A DNA stretch of 64,000 nucleotides from Mesostigma viride (taxonomy: Eukaryota > Streptophyta > Mesostigmatophyceae > Mesostigmatales > Mesostigmataceae): NCBI GenBank assembly GCA_009746045.1, contig RPFO01001488.1, positions 1 to 64,000 of the forward strand, given 5' to 3'. Within the stretch, counting starts at the first letter, position 1, and each line of letters begins with the position of its first letter. Positions 1 to 11,961 of this stretch are shown piece after piece. The translations under genes and the position numbers were made by a program. The notes under the pieces are model-generated. The model made no database searches. It had not been told where the DNA came from and saw only the letters and a list, made by a program, of their open reading frames with translations.

Positions 1-130
1 GAGAGAGATATACACACACACACGCACACGCACACGCACACGCACACGCACACGCACACGCACACGCACAACACACACAACACACACAACACACACACAC
101 GCCACACGTGAACAACACACACACACAACA
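1..130. repeat. CA/CG-type microsatellite
   Basis: The window opens in a (CA)n-like tract with CACACG variants. It has no coding potential. Confidence 0.9.
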
Positions 131-238
131 ATTATAATATTAGTGTAGTATATCAAACAAAATAGTAATAAAGTATTTGCAAGCGTACTTCGTGTGAATT
201 ATGTGTAGACGAGAATAGAAGCTAAACAAAACTCTAAT

Positions 239-306
239 GGAGAAAGAGGGATTCGAACCCTTGGGAAAGTTACCCCATACATAGCATTCCACTCGGACAT
301 TTCTCC
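239..306 (-). pseudogene. tRNA-Ser-like relic, plastid/bacterial type, internally deleted
   Basis: Read on the minus strand, the 68-nt segment starts GGAGAAATGTCCGAGTGG and ends with a T-arm containing GGGTTCGAATCCC and the tail TTTCTCC. The acceptor ends GGAGAAA and TTTCTCC pair over 7 bp. The GGAGARATG start, the GAGTGG D-arm and the long variable arm are typical of class II tRNA-Ser. A central GGAATGCTATGTA resembles the 3' half of the anticodon arm of plastid trnS-GGA, while the 5' half of that arm is missing, so the gene should not fold into a functional tRNA. It could be a fragment of plastid DNA in the nucleus or the head of a tRNA-derived SINE. No CCA is encoded. The sequence around it is AT-rich. 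Confidence 0.6.
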
Positions 307-340
307 GAAAAAAAGGTCACGTAAGCTAAGGGTGGAGAGT

Positions 341-403
341 TAAGGGTGTAGGTTGTAGGATGTATGGTGTAGGGTGTAGGGTGTAGGGTGTAGGGTGTCT
401 TGA
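341..403. repeat. GTGTAGGG short tandem array
   Basis: About five or six tandem units of GTGTAGGG with variants. It resembles a degenerate telomere-like motif, but the array is short and internal, so it is best treated as a microsatellite. Confidence 0.7.
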
Positions 404-754
404 GCTTTCTTTTTTGAGATCAATAGAGTCCCCTTCCATGATCATGTGCGTGATCTGGTTATGATTTTCATCTATGGCGTGTGTGGCCACATCGTGTATT
501 TACAACTTTCTAGCCATGGATAACTAGGTAACCATAAATTGGTTACCATGATAACTAGGTAAAAAACGTGTTGGTTTCAGAATACATGTGATCGCTGCAT
601 TGTCATCTACAATGTACAAATCAATCACGGATTTCGGGGCTACGGATTTCGGGGCTAAGTTTTTGTGGGTAGAGATTGGCAAGGGTGTCTTTATCTTGCC
701 ACTTGGTCACTTGGTGTGCATTACGTCTGTTCTTGCGTTGGAGTCAAAAAACTG

Positions 755-1557
755 TCCCGTGTGTGGTGGTGGACTTTTCCTCACGGGCAGTCGCCATATG
801 TCATACAAGCACTTGTTCGGCGTACCACTAGCTCATGTATGTCACCATTGTAATTTTGCGTTGTACAGCATTTCTCGAGCCAACGGCCGTTGGACTCAAA
901 AAACTGACCGTGTGTGGTGGTGGACTTTTCCTCACGGGCAGTCGCCATATGTCATACAAGCACTTGTTCGGCGTACCACTAGCTCGTGGATGTCACCATT
1001 GTAATTTTGAGTTGTAACAGCATTTTCGGAGCCAACGGCCGTTGGACTTCGAAAAACTGATAGCCTTGTCTGAAGGTGTGTGCGTGAATGGCACATGTGC
1101 ATCGTCGGGGGGAGTTTTCTCAAGAGCCACATGTGGTAGTGTAAGGTGGGCATGCTTAGTGCGTACGGGTGGGAGGGACAAGAGGTGCAGAAGTTGACGG
1201 CTTTTGACCTTGGGAAATGACACGGCACACATAAGACAACAAAGTGATAATTTTAATGTCTTTACGGGTGTACTGTCAATTTCTCCGAGCCAACGGCCGT
1301 TGGACTCTCGAAACTCTCCTGTCTACAAGTGTGTGCGTGCGATGGCACTTGTTCCATGTGCCGGGGGGGGGGTGAGAAATCTGTCGTTCATTAATTTGTG
1401 CCTCGTCGGGGTGGGCATGCATGAATTTGTGCCTCGTCGGGGTGGACATGCATGAAAGCATTTTCATTGGTACTCGGGGTTCAATATTTTTGTCTTGCTG
1501 TTGAAACGTCGACGTGCTCTTCTCCTGCTCTTTTTTTTTCCTACTCAACGGCCGTTG
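755..1557. repeat. Diverged direct-repeat family with CCAACGGCCGTTGG palindromes
   Basis: A block of about 110 bp containing gtgtgtggtggtggactttt is present at about 760-870 and again at about 910-1020 with few differences. The 14-bp perfect palindrome CCAACGGCCGTTGG occurs at 880-893, 1032-1045 and 1290-1303. A shortened CAACGGCCGTTG is at 1546-1557, and a one-base variant lies further away at 2598-2611. The sequences after the palindromes are alignable but diverged, including a repeated GTGCCTCGTCGGGGTGG at about 1397-1446. Open frames here are short and overlap in all registers, so I do not call genes. Confidence 0.7.
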
Positions 1558-3309
1558 GTGCTTTTAAACTTGCCCAGCGTTATGACTAGGATGCCCTTCT
1601 TTACTGCTAGCCACCGCCCCTTGTGTACAATGCTAGAATTAGGCCGGGTAATGGTACACGTCCACCGCGTCCCCAGTGCAAGGTTCGTGAATGCGCTGGT
1701 TCGTAAAAAATTCGGCATGGAAGGTTCGAACACCTGACCCCACTTTCGTTATTTCAACATGCCCTGAACGAAAAAGCTGCGTAAAGGATACATTAACCGT
1801 TCCCTGTTATTCTTGATATATTATTTGCGATATCATGGACGTACACACGCGGTTGGTGGTCCGTACTTGCCAACTGCACTTGCAAACTGACTGACTGACT
1901 GCCTCCGTTACGCACTTGCGTGTGTTTCCGTACTTGCCAACTGAACTTGCAAACTGACTGAATGACTGCCTCCGTTACGACTAACAAGTGAACGACGAGT
2001 GAGCTACTAAAGTTTTGTTCAGTTCATTGTGTCTATATGTACATATACATAGCCGTTTCTTCAAACCGTTGCGTGGATACCTTGATTCTGGGTTCGCTGA
2101 TACTTGTGTTCCCATTTTAAATCTCCCGTCCAATAATTGGATACATGTAATGTAGGAGATACCCACTTTGCCCGAAATCCGCGTAACGGGTGATTAGTTG
2201 CTGTAAGCGGAACCACAGACAAATCTGTCTAACGGGCTAACATTTTGTCCTTCATGTACTGGTTTTTGCACGCAGGACGCCATTCGCAACACCGCCTGAC
2301 GGAGTCGGATGGACCGGACGTGCTGAGGCTGCTGTTCACGTCGTGAAGTTGGCAGACATTAATATCAACACGGTCACGAGAATTCGTCCAGAGAATAATT
2401 GATGCTTGTGACGTGCTCGACGGCTGCGATGACCGAGATGATGCGTGTAGTGCACAGCGTCCGAGACGTCGCGACACCCGTGGCTGTCCTGTTGATGCGA
2501 ACGCACGGTGACGAGACGGAGCCCATTATATAGGTGGATTACAAGTTAGAACGGCCCTCGCGGTTGCACTTTAATCGCGAACGTGGATTTTGCGGAGCCG
2601 ACGGCCGTTGGGATTGGAAATCTGATGATATCGGGCTGCGCACGACATCGAGGAACTGGGGATCGACGTAGGTCTACAGGCTCACTTGTCCGTCAACATG
2701 TATGGCCTCGCTTGACTGTCATCATCTTGACATGTACATAACTATCATATACCATGCATTTGACACTGCCTGCACGTGGATTTTCCAGACATACATTGAG
2801 GGTAATTATAACTCGAAAGCACTACGTACGATTGAGACGTCCGGTCGTAGAGCAGATGCACTGGAGCTTTCTGATCTTCCAATTGATGGGTCTGTAATTA
2901 TGTAAGATATTCAGATATCGCGATGACTCGAGCATCGATGCATGGAATGTAATAATGTATTTCATTCAATTATACATCCAATTTAACTCCGCAATTGAGG
3001 GGCACACATGTCCATCAGCCCGAGACAACATTTCCCAAGTAATTTTCGATTAGTGATTTAGTGTGGGCCTTCCCACCACTAATGCCATGACGGTTTAACA
3101 AATGGCATGGACGTTTTGCTAGTCAACCACGAATGGCCTAACATTTCCACAATCATTTCATACCAGGCCACCACCTAGCTAACTAACTAAATAATAGATG
3201 AAGAGAGCTAGGGTAGAGAGCTGAGACTAGAGTTGGCTTGATGTCGTAGATAGATTAGACCAGTAGGATTGTGTGTCCCCACCCATCCATCCATCGGGGT
3301 CAGAGTTCC
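1558..3309. other. No recognisable gene
   Basis: Moderately AT-rich sequence with short frames only. A duplicated stretch with cgtacttgccaactg and caaactgactga occurs at about 1862-1900 and 1929-1965. No protein family, tRNA or LTR was recognised. Confidence 0.5.
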
Positions 3310-3385
3310 ATTATACGTAATACGCGGTTATACGCACAGGGTCCGTATAAAGTATAATACGGTATAATACGGTGTAGTACACGAT
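3310..3385 (+). mobile_element. Relic of a TIR-transposon end (same family as 12524-14266)
   Basis: This 75-bp stretch aligns with the left end of the element at 12524. Both have ACGTWATACGCG, then GTATAATACGGTATAATACGG. Only one end is seen here. A nearby motif AGTGACCACTAG (3390-3401) recurs as AGTGACCAC inverted at about 4740-4748 and directly at 8929-8940, so other TIR elements may be present. Confidence 0.55.
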
Positions 3386-5035
3386 CGTAAGTGACCACTA
3401 GATTTGATGGTTTTCAGGGCTGTTTCAACCATTTCTCACTCACTGACATGTTTGTGACACTAATAAGCATAGAATACACAGTTGGCTCACTGGCTCACTG
3501 CCCTGCATACAAGAAACATGACTTTACTGTCGTTCAACGAAGCAATCATACACGCATGCCGCATGGAGTCTAGTATCGCTGGACTCACGATAAAACATCG
3601 CACACATGCACGTTGAAGACACTTACCATGCAAAGAAATACTCATGCATGCAATATATAGGCAAATAATGTATGAGCCAGCTGTGCATCGTGCAAGTTGC
3701 TGCCCTATGCAGTGAAAGCATACCGACTCTGCCTGACCCCTGCATGCCGGTTAGCCATACCATATTGCTATACCTACTTTGATAGAAAAAAAGGGCCAAG
3801 AAACTGGGAACAAATCGAGCTTCCACAATGCTGCACAACCATGCCAATATCTGACTTCCAGAAGGTTTGCACAGCTTTGCTACCATCAAGTAAACAAAGA
3901 AAGCTGCAGCAATGATGTCCGCAATTCTCACTGCACAGGTCCGGTATGTGCTGCAGTCAGGCTGCATTGATAAATCGGCATCAACTTGGCTCATACGAGC
4001 TATCCTGAAGACTGCCTGAGCAGCCAAGGTAAACCACAAACTATCGTGGCGAATGGTTACACGAGCGGCCCTCTTTATGTATATAACAACCAAACCTTGA
4101 CGCACCACTGGAACCGCGGCCGTCGTGACGCTTTGCAGTTGTAAAATATTCGAAGCCTCGGATTCGTGAGTACACGATAAAGAATAGACACCTTCGCACG
4201 GGGCACCAGAAGCCATACAGTCTGCAAGCCTACACTAATACTAACAACGACCTGAGAGCCCTACAGCTGGCCTCAATCCGTACCACTAAATGTGCAAATG
4301 AAAGCCTGCCCCATTTTCTGACGCTTCTTAAACTGCGCATCATCGTCATGACCAACCAAGGCTGCGATTCTTGATGAAATTTTAGAGTGCCTGCCGCTTC
4401 GAATTTCGATATTCCCATAAGTCTGCTCACCTTCCAGTTAACGCTCACCTTCCTGTCAAATAGTGTCCATATCTGACCATGTCCGAGGCAAGGGCCATCA
4501 AATTTTGCACGCCTCCCAGCGCCTCCTAAGTATCTGCACCTTAGGAATACAGCACACCCACAGTACGCCCTGTCGGCTTTGAACAAGCCATGAGGCAAGT
4601 ATTTTACTCCTTTTAGGTACCCACCGAAAGTCGTATGTGAGCACGCACGTTGCACGTTTGGCGAAATTTCCCCTTCGATTAATATTAAAACGAGTGCCAT
4701 AGCCTCTTCCTTCCCTGCCTGCCCTGACACGGAGGCAGGTGGTCACTATAACTCGCGGTTCCATCGTACGGTTACGGATACGGTCCATGACAACTCCTCG
4801 TACGGTGCGTCGAATCCCTCGTACGGGCGACAAAATTCCTTCAGACGGTCCATGACAACATCCTACAGTTTCGGTTCTTTCAGTTTCCGTTACGAAATTT
4901 TAGGTACCGCGCTGTGGTTCGACGGTACTTGGGGACCGAAAAGGACTGAACCGGTCGCGAAAAATATACCCTCAAACACAGCCATTTTCGATGAGTGTGG
5001 TGGGGTATTGCTATGTTTCGGCGACAGTTTCTGCG
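3386..5035. other. No recognisable gene; short direct repeats near 4780-4860
   Basis: No supported coding sequence. The sequence ACGGTCCATGACAACWTCCT is directly repeated about 64 bp apart (about 4783 and 4847), among many CGTACGG motifs. This resembles the subterminal repeats of TIR elements elsewhere in the window. Confidence 0.4.
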
Positions 5036-6656
5036 ATGCAGGCGCAGATCCAGTCTCTGACGGCGGCCTTCGGGGCCTTCATGGCGGCCCAGGCGCACGC
5101 TCCAGCCACGCCAGGTGGGGTGTCTGTTGCAGCTGTGCCCCCTTCCCCTTCGGTCGCCTCGACGTCTACGAGTCCGACCGTGCCGCACGGGCCCTCGGCG
5201 TCTGCGGTTCCCTCTGGTGCTGCAGCTCCTACGCCTGCGGCTACCGCTGCGCCTGCTACTGACGTACCTGCGCCTCGGCGCGAGTCCGCCGTCCCAGTGG
5301 CAGCGCCCGCCGCCGCCGCGTCCGAGCCGCCCACCACGTCAGCGCCGCCCTCGCGGGGTTTCTTCAGCGACCCGGGCGGTCTTCCCAGGCTTTGGGATGG
5401 CGGTCCTCCGCAGAGGATCCCGGTGCCTGACTGGAGCTTGGACGGTAACCAGTCGTATGCCGGATTGCCTGTCCCCACGGGTCCTATTTTCAACATGTGG
5501 CCTGGTGGTGCTCCACCCCAGAGACCGGCGCGCCAGTGGCGGAGGCGGGTCCGTCGCGACCCCTGCGGCTTCGGGTCCGACGCGGCCCCCTGTTGTACCG
5601 GCGTCTTCTGCGCCTGTGCCGGCCCCTGCCCCTTCGGCCCCGCGGTCTTTGGCTGCGGTTGTTCGGTCCAGTGTCTCTGACCCGCGCGCCACCCGCGCTG
5701 CCGATTCCCTTCGGGAGTTGTCAGAGGGCGATCGGGACCGGGCCCCTTCTGTGGTGCATGCGACTCCGGAGTCGCGCGACACGCCTGTCTTCGGGTATGG
5801 TATGTCTGCGCTTGCCTGCCGCCAGTGTGACCTGCCGCGCGCCTCCGCCGAGCTTGCCATTTCGCCCATGTCCTACGGGTTCTCCCAGGTGTGTCGGGCG
5901 CCGCGGGACCGTGGCCTACCAGTTGAGACTGATCGGCCTCCTTTCGACATGGTTATTTTAGCTGATCATGTGTTCCAGGGTGAGATCCTGGTTCGGCGCG
6001 TCCTGTACCGCTGGGCTCGGCGCCACAATGACTTGGACACCTACGGCGGGTTCCAGTGGGCTTACCCTCCGCCTCTGGGCATTACGGCCTCAGATGCTCT
6101 TACGGTAGATTTTCCTGCGGTGCCGGGTGCCACTTACAGCACCGTCCTTCAGCCCATCCTAGAGTGGGATGCCCATCGTCCAGCGCCCATCCCGGGCCAG
6201 GGTTTGGACTCTCGGGGTCATCCTCCTCCCCGGGCTAGCGACTACCTCGAGACGTTCGGGTCGCGACAGTGTGCCCGCCGGTGGCGCTCCCGCGAGATTC
6301 GGCATATCCGGTTGTGGCCGTCCAACGTGGAGCCCCTGGTAGATCTGTTTTTCCCGACGGGTATGCGCCCTCGGATCCGGTATCATCGCCTGCTCCTTCG
6401 GGCTCTCTGCCTGATCGCGGTAGAGCCTTTCCTACGCCTCTTTGCCTGCGGTTTCCTGGACTGGGCCCGGGGCCAGGTCGTTCTTACACAGCATAGGTAC
6501 TACTGGGCCTTCCTGGGACTTTTCCCTGACGGCGTGTGGGCCGATGTTTTCCTCACTGTAGATAGGCACGACAATGCTGAGGATGTGTCTCACTACCAGG
6601 CTTACCTGGATGTTCTGCTGGCCTCCCGTGGTACCTACCAGACGGATGGCCATTAG
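5036..6656 (+). pseudogene. Gag-like Ala/Pro-rich protein, frameshifted
   Basis: Translation from ATG at 5036 begins MQAQIQSLTAAFGAFMAAQ, a short helical start like that of many LTR-element Gag proteins. A low-complexity Ala/Pro/Ser stretch of about 150 residues follows. The frame changes near 5500-5530, after which the protein continues to a stop at 6656. The C-terminal 300 residues are rich in Arg, Trp and Leu and look globular (for example near VILADHVFQGEILVRRVLYRW). I see no CCHC knuckle, no protease and no RT. The Gag assignment rests on the layout and on the polypurine tract plus LTR downstream. It could instead be an unrelated host or transposon protein. Codon use is very GC-rich compared with flanking DNA. 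Confidence 0.45.
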
Positions 6657-7029
6657 ATAGAGGGCCTTAGGCCCGACCTGAGGGTGTTGTCCCTCCGGTA
6701 TATAGAGTCGCCCTCATGTTCTGGCCAGTTGGCTGGTCGTTCTTGGTCCTTGGTACTGATTGGTTTACTCTGTGTGTCCTGCCCAGTGCCGTTCCCCCCC
6801 GGCAAGGACTTTGTTCCAGGCAGTTAGGGGAACCTACCACCAGGCTTGGTGCTGGCTAACCCTACACCTCCCGGCGTGGTGGTGGAGACCGTGTGAACTA
6901 TTGGTGCTTTGTATCTTGGATGGCCTGCCGATTGTGTTGGTGTGTGCTGGGTGCATTAGGTTTCCTACTCCTTTGTTTCCTCCCTGTGCGTAGGGAGAGG
7001 GCCGCTCCCTACCTTTGTGGGGGGGGAGG

Positions 7030-7602
7030 TGTTACGTCGCGTAACAATTCGTTGTAGTTACGGACGTAAATTAGGTCTTTTGCCTCGGTTGTCCCTAGGT
7101 TTACGTTTAGGCTCCTACCGGGACATTATTGTCCTCGTAACAGTACTGTGGTACATTGGGTGCCGTTGGGCGCCGCGCCGCGTACTTTACTAGTGGTCCT
7201 TATCCTGTGGTAGAATGTAGTGGACCAGCGTACATCAGTAGATGTAGTGGACCAGCGTGCATCTGTAGGCGAGGGCCATGTCGGCCCGAGCGTGTTGGAC
7301 CGTTGGTGACCATTTATGCGCGTTCTACCCCTTGTGTGTGCACTCGGCGTGTGTTAAATGAATTAACACATATTAGCTTGGGTCACGGCAGTTTAGTTGT
7401 GTTTCCTTCCTCTTTTCCTGGAGTAAACGGGTTTCGGTTAAATGGCCTATGGCATATAACAGTAGTACATATGTAAATGCATTGAGATCTGGTTCGTCTC
7501 GTTCGTCTTTCGCTAGGGGTGTAAATAGAAGCGGCCTCACTAGTTTAGGTAGTATCAGGACAGGTAGAGGTAGAGGTGGTGGTAGAGGCTTGCGGCGTAA
7601 CA
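7030..7602 (+). repeat. Candidate 3' LTR
   Basis: It begins TGTTACGTCGCGTAACA directly after a G-rich tract and ends CGTAACA, so the termini form a 7-bp perfect inverted repeat (TGTTACG/CGTAACA). Length is 573 bp. It contains an internal 21-bp tandem duplication (gatgtagtggaccagcgt, about 7216-7262). No second copy was found in the window, so the LTR call is inferred from termini and context. Confidence 0.5.
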
Positions 7603-9972
7603 CACAGATGGTGCAGGTAATGCAATATACGTTTGCATGGTTGCTGAGGTTGCCCGGCTTGAACATGGCCCACCCCTTGCGGTAAACTTTCTCTAAGCAT
7701 ATGCCAAACCTTCTTTGACATCACGGACATGCTGGCCACCACCCAGCGATGAAAAAACAATGCATTTGCATTGCAACTAACACATGAATGCAGCCAAATC
7801 AAGTTACAAAACAACGTTGTGCTAACATGCAACGCTTTGTGAGCGAATTCAGGGTGCATGTAACACGTAAACCATACTGTATATACTGTCTGAGAACACC
7901 CTGAACGACTGCAGGCCATAGGACCATGGTTTATAACTAACACATGAGTAAAACTGCTCTTACGCATGTGTGTTTTAGCTGCAGCGGAAGACGAAGATAG
8001 AGACGTAAAAAATTGTATGACGTAAACCAACTAGGTGTGACAGTTATGTGCACAGAGAGCATCCCCTCTTTTTAGGCATAGCTGGCTGACTCAAAACACC
8101 ACGACAGCGTTGCCAGTTACACTCATGATCTAGGACACCCCGGCACGTACCTGCTACTTACGTCGCCTCATTCCAGATGGTTGCAAAAAAGTCGCTGAAA
8201 TCCGCAGCGAGGTCAGCTTTCCGAGAGCTGAGCGCACCAAAGCTGGCCAACCGGTTCGAAAATGATATAAACCACGCTTGTGCTGCGTTCTAGGTCCAAG
8301 AAATACCGAAAGTGAAGACCTATAAGGTGCGCTCGCTGCCCAGCCTGAACGTCCCTAAAACATGGTCGACAATGGAAATCGGGCATGAGAATATCACGGC
8401 CCAGGCGCTCCCATGTCAAATACTCCGTTTATAAACTCCAGACTATAATCAAAATCGTCCACAAAAATTTCCTGGCTTGATTCGCACCACCATTGCTAAT
8501 ACACTAACATGTTTGTGCCAAAATCGACCCTCCGCGAGCAGGCGATCTGCGACCCATTTGTGTTGTGCCGCTGTGCTACAGCGCTACACATAAAAACTTG
8601 TGCAGAAAATATTCACAGCCTTTAAGCATAACTAAACAACCTTTCGTTTTTGCTACTGGGCGCCCGAAATGATAAACGCACGTGAAAACGCCGGCCACGA
8701 TTGTCAGGTCGCCATATCCACCTCACTTCATTCCCGCACCCACTTTTTCTCTCCAAAATCGGTTATATTTTTGGTCGAGGTACCTACTTTCCCGCCATTA
8801 TACCCGGTACCCGGGTACGGAATCCGGGTACCATGTGCCGGTACCACGGGTCGGGTACATCATGCCGGGTACGGTCCACATGGGGTACGGTCCATATAGT
8901 GACCCCCCCCCCCGGTACCTCGGTTATAGTGACCACTAGGACGATTTACGACAAAGTCCTAAATTTAGGACCGTGGGAGCGCTAACAGCATATTCCAGGT
9001 TTATGGTGTGGGCATCAATCATCATCCCAAAACCAAGCTCAAACACACCCTAGAAAGCCATATCCACTAATTGCCCAACAAGGGTAACAACAGACAGTCC
9101 ACAGAGAAAGCAGAATTATCATACATGCTGATTGCCAAGGCTTCTCACCATGGTTACCTTCTTGCCTTGCTAGCATATGAATTAGGGCTCGATCTCCCAT
9201 TTTAGTGGCAGAAAGGCCAACAAGACAACGATAACCCCTACCTACGTGCAGTTCCACCCATGCAGTATGCCCCTCAGAAAAACCACTGCCACCTTTCTTT
9301 CCAGCGCCATTGTTTGCCAAGAAACAAACTCAAGCTTGTGAGCCTCTAACCACAATGAAGCCTCTGCTAAGAAAGGCCGCGTCAATATTCACACAAAACT
9401 GAGTGCTGTTAGCAATCTCCTTCCAAGAAACCACTCAGCAAATCCCTGACAACTTGACGATATGCCACGCTTTGACACGTCCCAGCCATGCAACGTACAT
9501 AAAAACCACTGAAAGGTGCCAGGAATCTGGCGATGCGCAGCACGGAATGGCATTATACCTGGCGCTAACTGCACGGAAAAAAGCCAAAAACTTGCGTTGA
9601 TAACCCATAAAGGAAGCGAAACATTCATAGGGTCACGTTGATCACACGATCGTACCATTACTGGAATTGTCCTTCGCCCAGCGGCGCAAGAAAGAACAAC
9701 CTTCCATGGAATAATAAGACGCGCATCCCGCGAGCCTGGAGAGTGTCTTACTGATCATCACGGAAATCTTGCCGAAACCCAGCAAATTTTTTAAAGCTTT
9801 ACCAATAACAATTTAAACGCATCCTTGACGCTAGGTGAAGCCCATAAAACCTGACAATCACCGCCGCCAGCGTGCATTCTAATTTATTCCTCTCGACGAA
9901 AACATCAGATTGGACCCCGCCGTGGCGATGGTCATCAATAAAATCATCGACACTGCAAAAAACGCGAACTCC
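7603..9972. other. No recognisable gene
   Basis: Mixed-composition sequence with only short frames and no recognised protein or RNA family. It includes the GGTACC-rich cluster listed separately. Confidence 0.5.
8765..8945. repeat. GGTACC/CGGGTACGG short-repeat cluster
   Basis: Many overlapping CGGGTACGG, GGTACC and TACGGTCCA motifs, including the palindrome GGTACCCGGGTACC-like core near 8810, then TATAGTGACC and AGTGACCACTAG. It resembles the subterminal repeats of TIR transposons in this window. No partner end was established. Confidence 0.45.
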
Positions 9973-9977
9973 GCTAC

Positions 9978-10698
9978 TGTAACAAGCAAAAATGATTTGT
10001 TGTTACATCCTTTGTTTTGTGAACGTTTGGCGTTTAGTTGAGGACTTTTGGATCAGTATTGAGAAAGTTATGAGATTTCTAAGACGGTGGTACTTGGGAC
10101 TTGGACTGTGTCAACTGACTGTCAGGAGCCCTCATTGGTCGTGGCCTGATCCACGTGGGGTTATGGTTCGTTGGTCAGTACTACCAAGTCTTAAATGATC
10201 CTTTGGGACTTTAGTGCTTACTACAGATCTGGGATCTCACGAAGAGATTCTGCCAGGCTAGTTGTGGTGTTGTTCTGTTTTGTGTGACTAGGATGGATAC
10301 GAAGATCTTGTTGAGAATTCCATTATTCTGATGGGTTCCCTTCAGGCTAAGGTTGCGGCTAGCTCGACGATCACGTCGATATCATGGACGTGGGGTTGCC
10401 ATTGTCACTACGCTGGTTTTTATCCATCATGGTATAATAAAGCTCGTCTTTGTACGTTGTCCATTCATAAAGCTCTTTGGTACTAGACTACTTGCAGTTC
10501 CACAGAAGGCGTCTAGGGCACACGCTTGTCGTTGTGTCTACAAGGGGTTGTGGTTCCTTTAATCACGTCGCTGTGGAATCTTCACCTCAACGTTGCCTGG
10601 ATACTTGAAGTTCTGTGACCCAATTAGAAAGCAACCCAGGTAAAAGATCTTTCGTATTGGACTATGGATGATGTTGATGATCATTTTTAGTCGTTACA
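9978..10698 (+). repeat. 5' LTR of chromovirus
   Basis: Starts TGTAACAAGCAAAAATG and ends TAGTCGTTACA. It is preceded by GCTAC, the target duplication, and followed after one base by the primer-binding site. Confidence 0.95.
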
Positions 10699-10699
10699 T

Positions 10700-10711
10700 T
10701 GGTATCGGAGG
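10700..10711 (+). promoter_or_regulatory. Primer-binding site, initiator-Met type
   Basis: TGGTATCGGAGG one base after the 5' LTR closely matches TGGTATCAGAGC, the site complementary to the 3' end of initiator tRNA-Met that many LTR elements use. Confidence 0.8.
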
Positions 10712-11961
10712 ATCTCTACTTCGGTGTTTCTCTTGAGGTCATAACCTTCCGGGTAGTACAATGTTGAAAAGATGTCTGCCATCCAGGAAGAATCATGGAG
10801 TTTCGGCAAACTTCAGGTGATACAGAGAGAGACACATCCTGATGTGAATGTCTTGCTCTTTCTCACTGAAAGTCAGCCGTAACCGTGGTTCTACTAGGTA
10901 GACGATTGCGACTTCAGGTGGTAGTATGAGTGGTTCGAAGACACAATCACCGTTACACCCTACTGACTCAAGTACAAGAGATCCATTACCATCTCGTGAA
11001 CTTATCACTAGGGAAGGTGCTGAAACAACTACTCTTACACCACGGCGTCAACTTGATTTTAACCGTACTTCTATGTCTGAAGTGAGGCGGGCCTCGTTGT
11101 CTGTTGGGCCCAAGTTTTCCGTCATTGCATCTGGTCTCCAACCAGGCGAGCCATCGCTAACCAGTGTGGGTCGAGGAGGGTCGCTGTCGCCCAGAATCCC
11201 AAGCACGCGAACGAGTCCTGTACCGAGTGCATCATCATCGTTTCTTTTTCCAGTTAATACCACACCAGGACGCGACAGGACCAGATTAGCAGCGGATCGC
11301 CTCTCAGCAGCTAAACTCAGATTACAACTGAAGATGAGCAACACGCAGCAATGTATAGAAAGATGGTGGAGGAGGTGGAACAGGATGTGGGAAGACTTCG
11401 TCAGAGAATTGAGGAGGAGGAGGCAGCGATGCGTGACATGGTTGCTGGAGTGGGGAGAGAGGCTCCTAGGATGGGTGACAAAGGGGTTTTACCTTATCGT
11501 ACCGCAGTTACTACGAGGAATGAGATGCAGGATAGCGATAGGCAGCATCCAGCGCAGACGACCTCGGTCACCTTCACCACGCCCGCCAGCGACGTCCCAG
11601 TGACCGTCACACTACCACCGCATCAAGGTTCCGCCCCACCCTTTCCAAAAATCGAATCCGTAGATAAGCTGTCGCTCACCAATCTAACCCATCGCAGCTT
11701 CGATCATTTTTCAACTCGATTTCAGGACGTGTTCGCTATTATCCACTTTGCCAACTACGGCAAACGAGCGGAAGAACGACTTTCCCTGGACATCCAGAAG
11801 AAGATGGTTCGACAGCGAATGAGCGACAGTGCAGCCGACAGGTTTGATGAGTTTTTACGATCCACAGCAGGTAATACTTGCAAGGACTTGCCATCTCTCA
11901 TGCTTTCATTTCGACGTTTTCTACTCTCCCAGGACCAGCTCCGTCTGGACCGGGACGCGTT

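Larger units (their letters stand above)
5036..7602 (+). mobile_element. Gag-only LTR-retrotransposon remnant (TR-GAG-like)
   Basis: An Ala/Pro-rich gag-like ORF (5036-6656) is followed, with no pol in between, by a G-rich polypurine tract (about 7013-7029) and a candidate 3' LTR (7030-7602). No 5' LTR was seen upstream, so the element is probably 5'-truncated. Gag-only LTR elements (TR-GAG) are known from plants. That this belongs with them is inference from layout. Confidence 0.5.

Noticed and set aside
341..403. Telomere
   Set aside because: GTGTAGGG units are few, irregular and internal.
1700..1775. tRNA-like GGTTCGAACAC on the minus strand
   Set aside because: The T-arm resemblance is weak and no paired acceptor ends were found.
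4230..4833. Overlapping ORFs of 166 and 111 residues on the minus strand
   Set aside because: They overlap in different frames, show no family resemblance and lie among short repeats.
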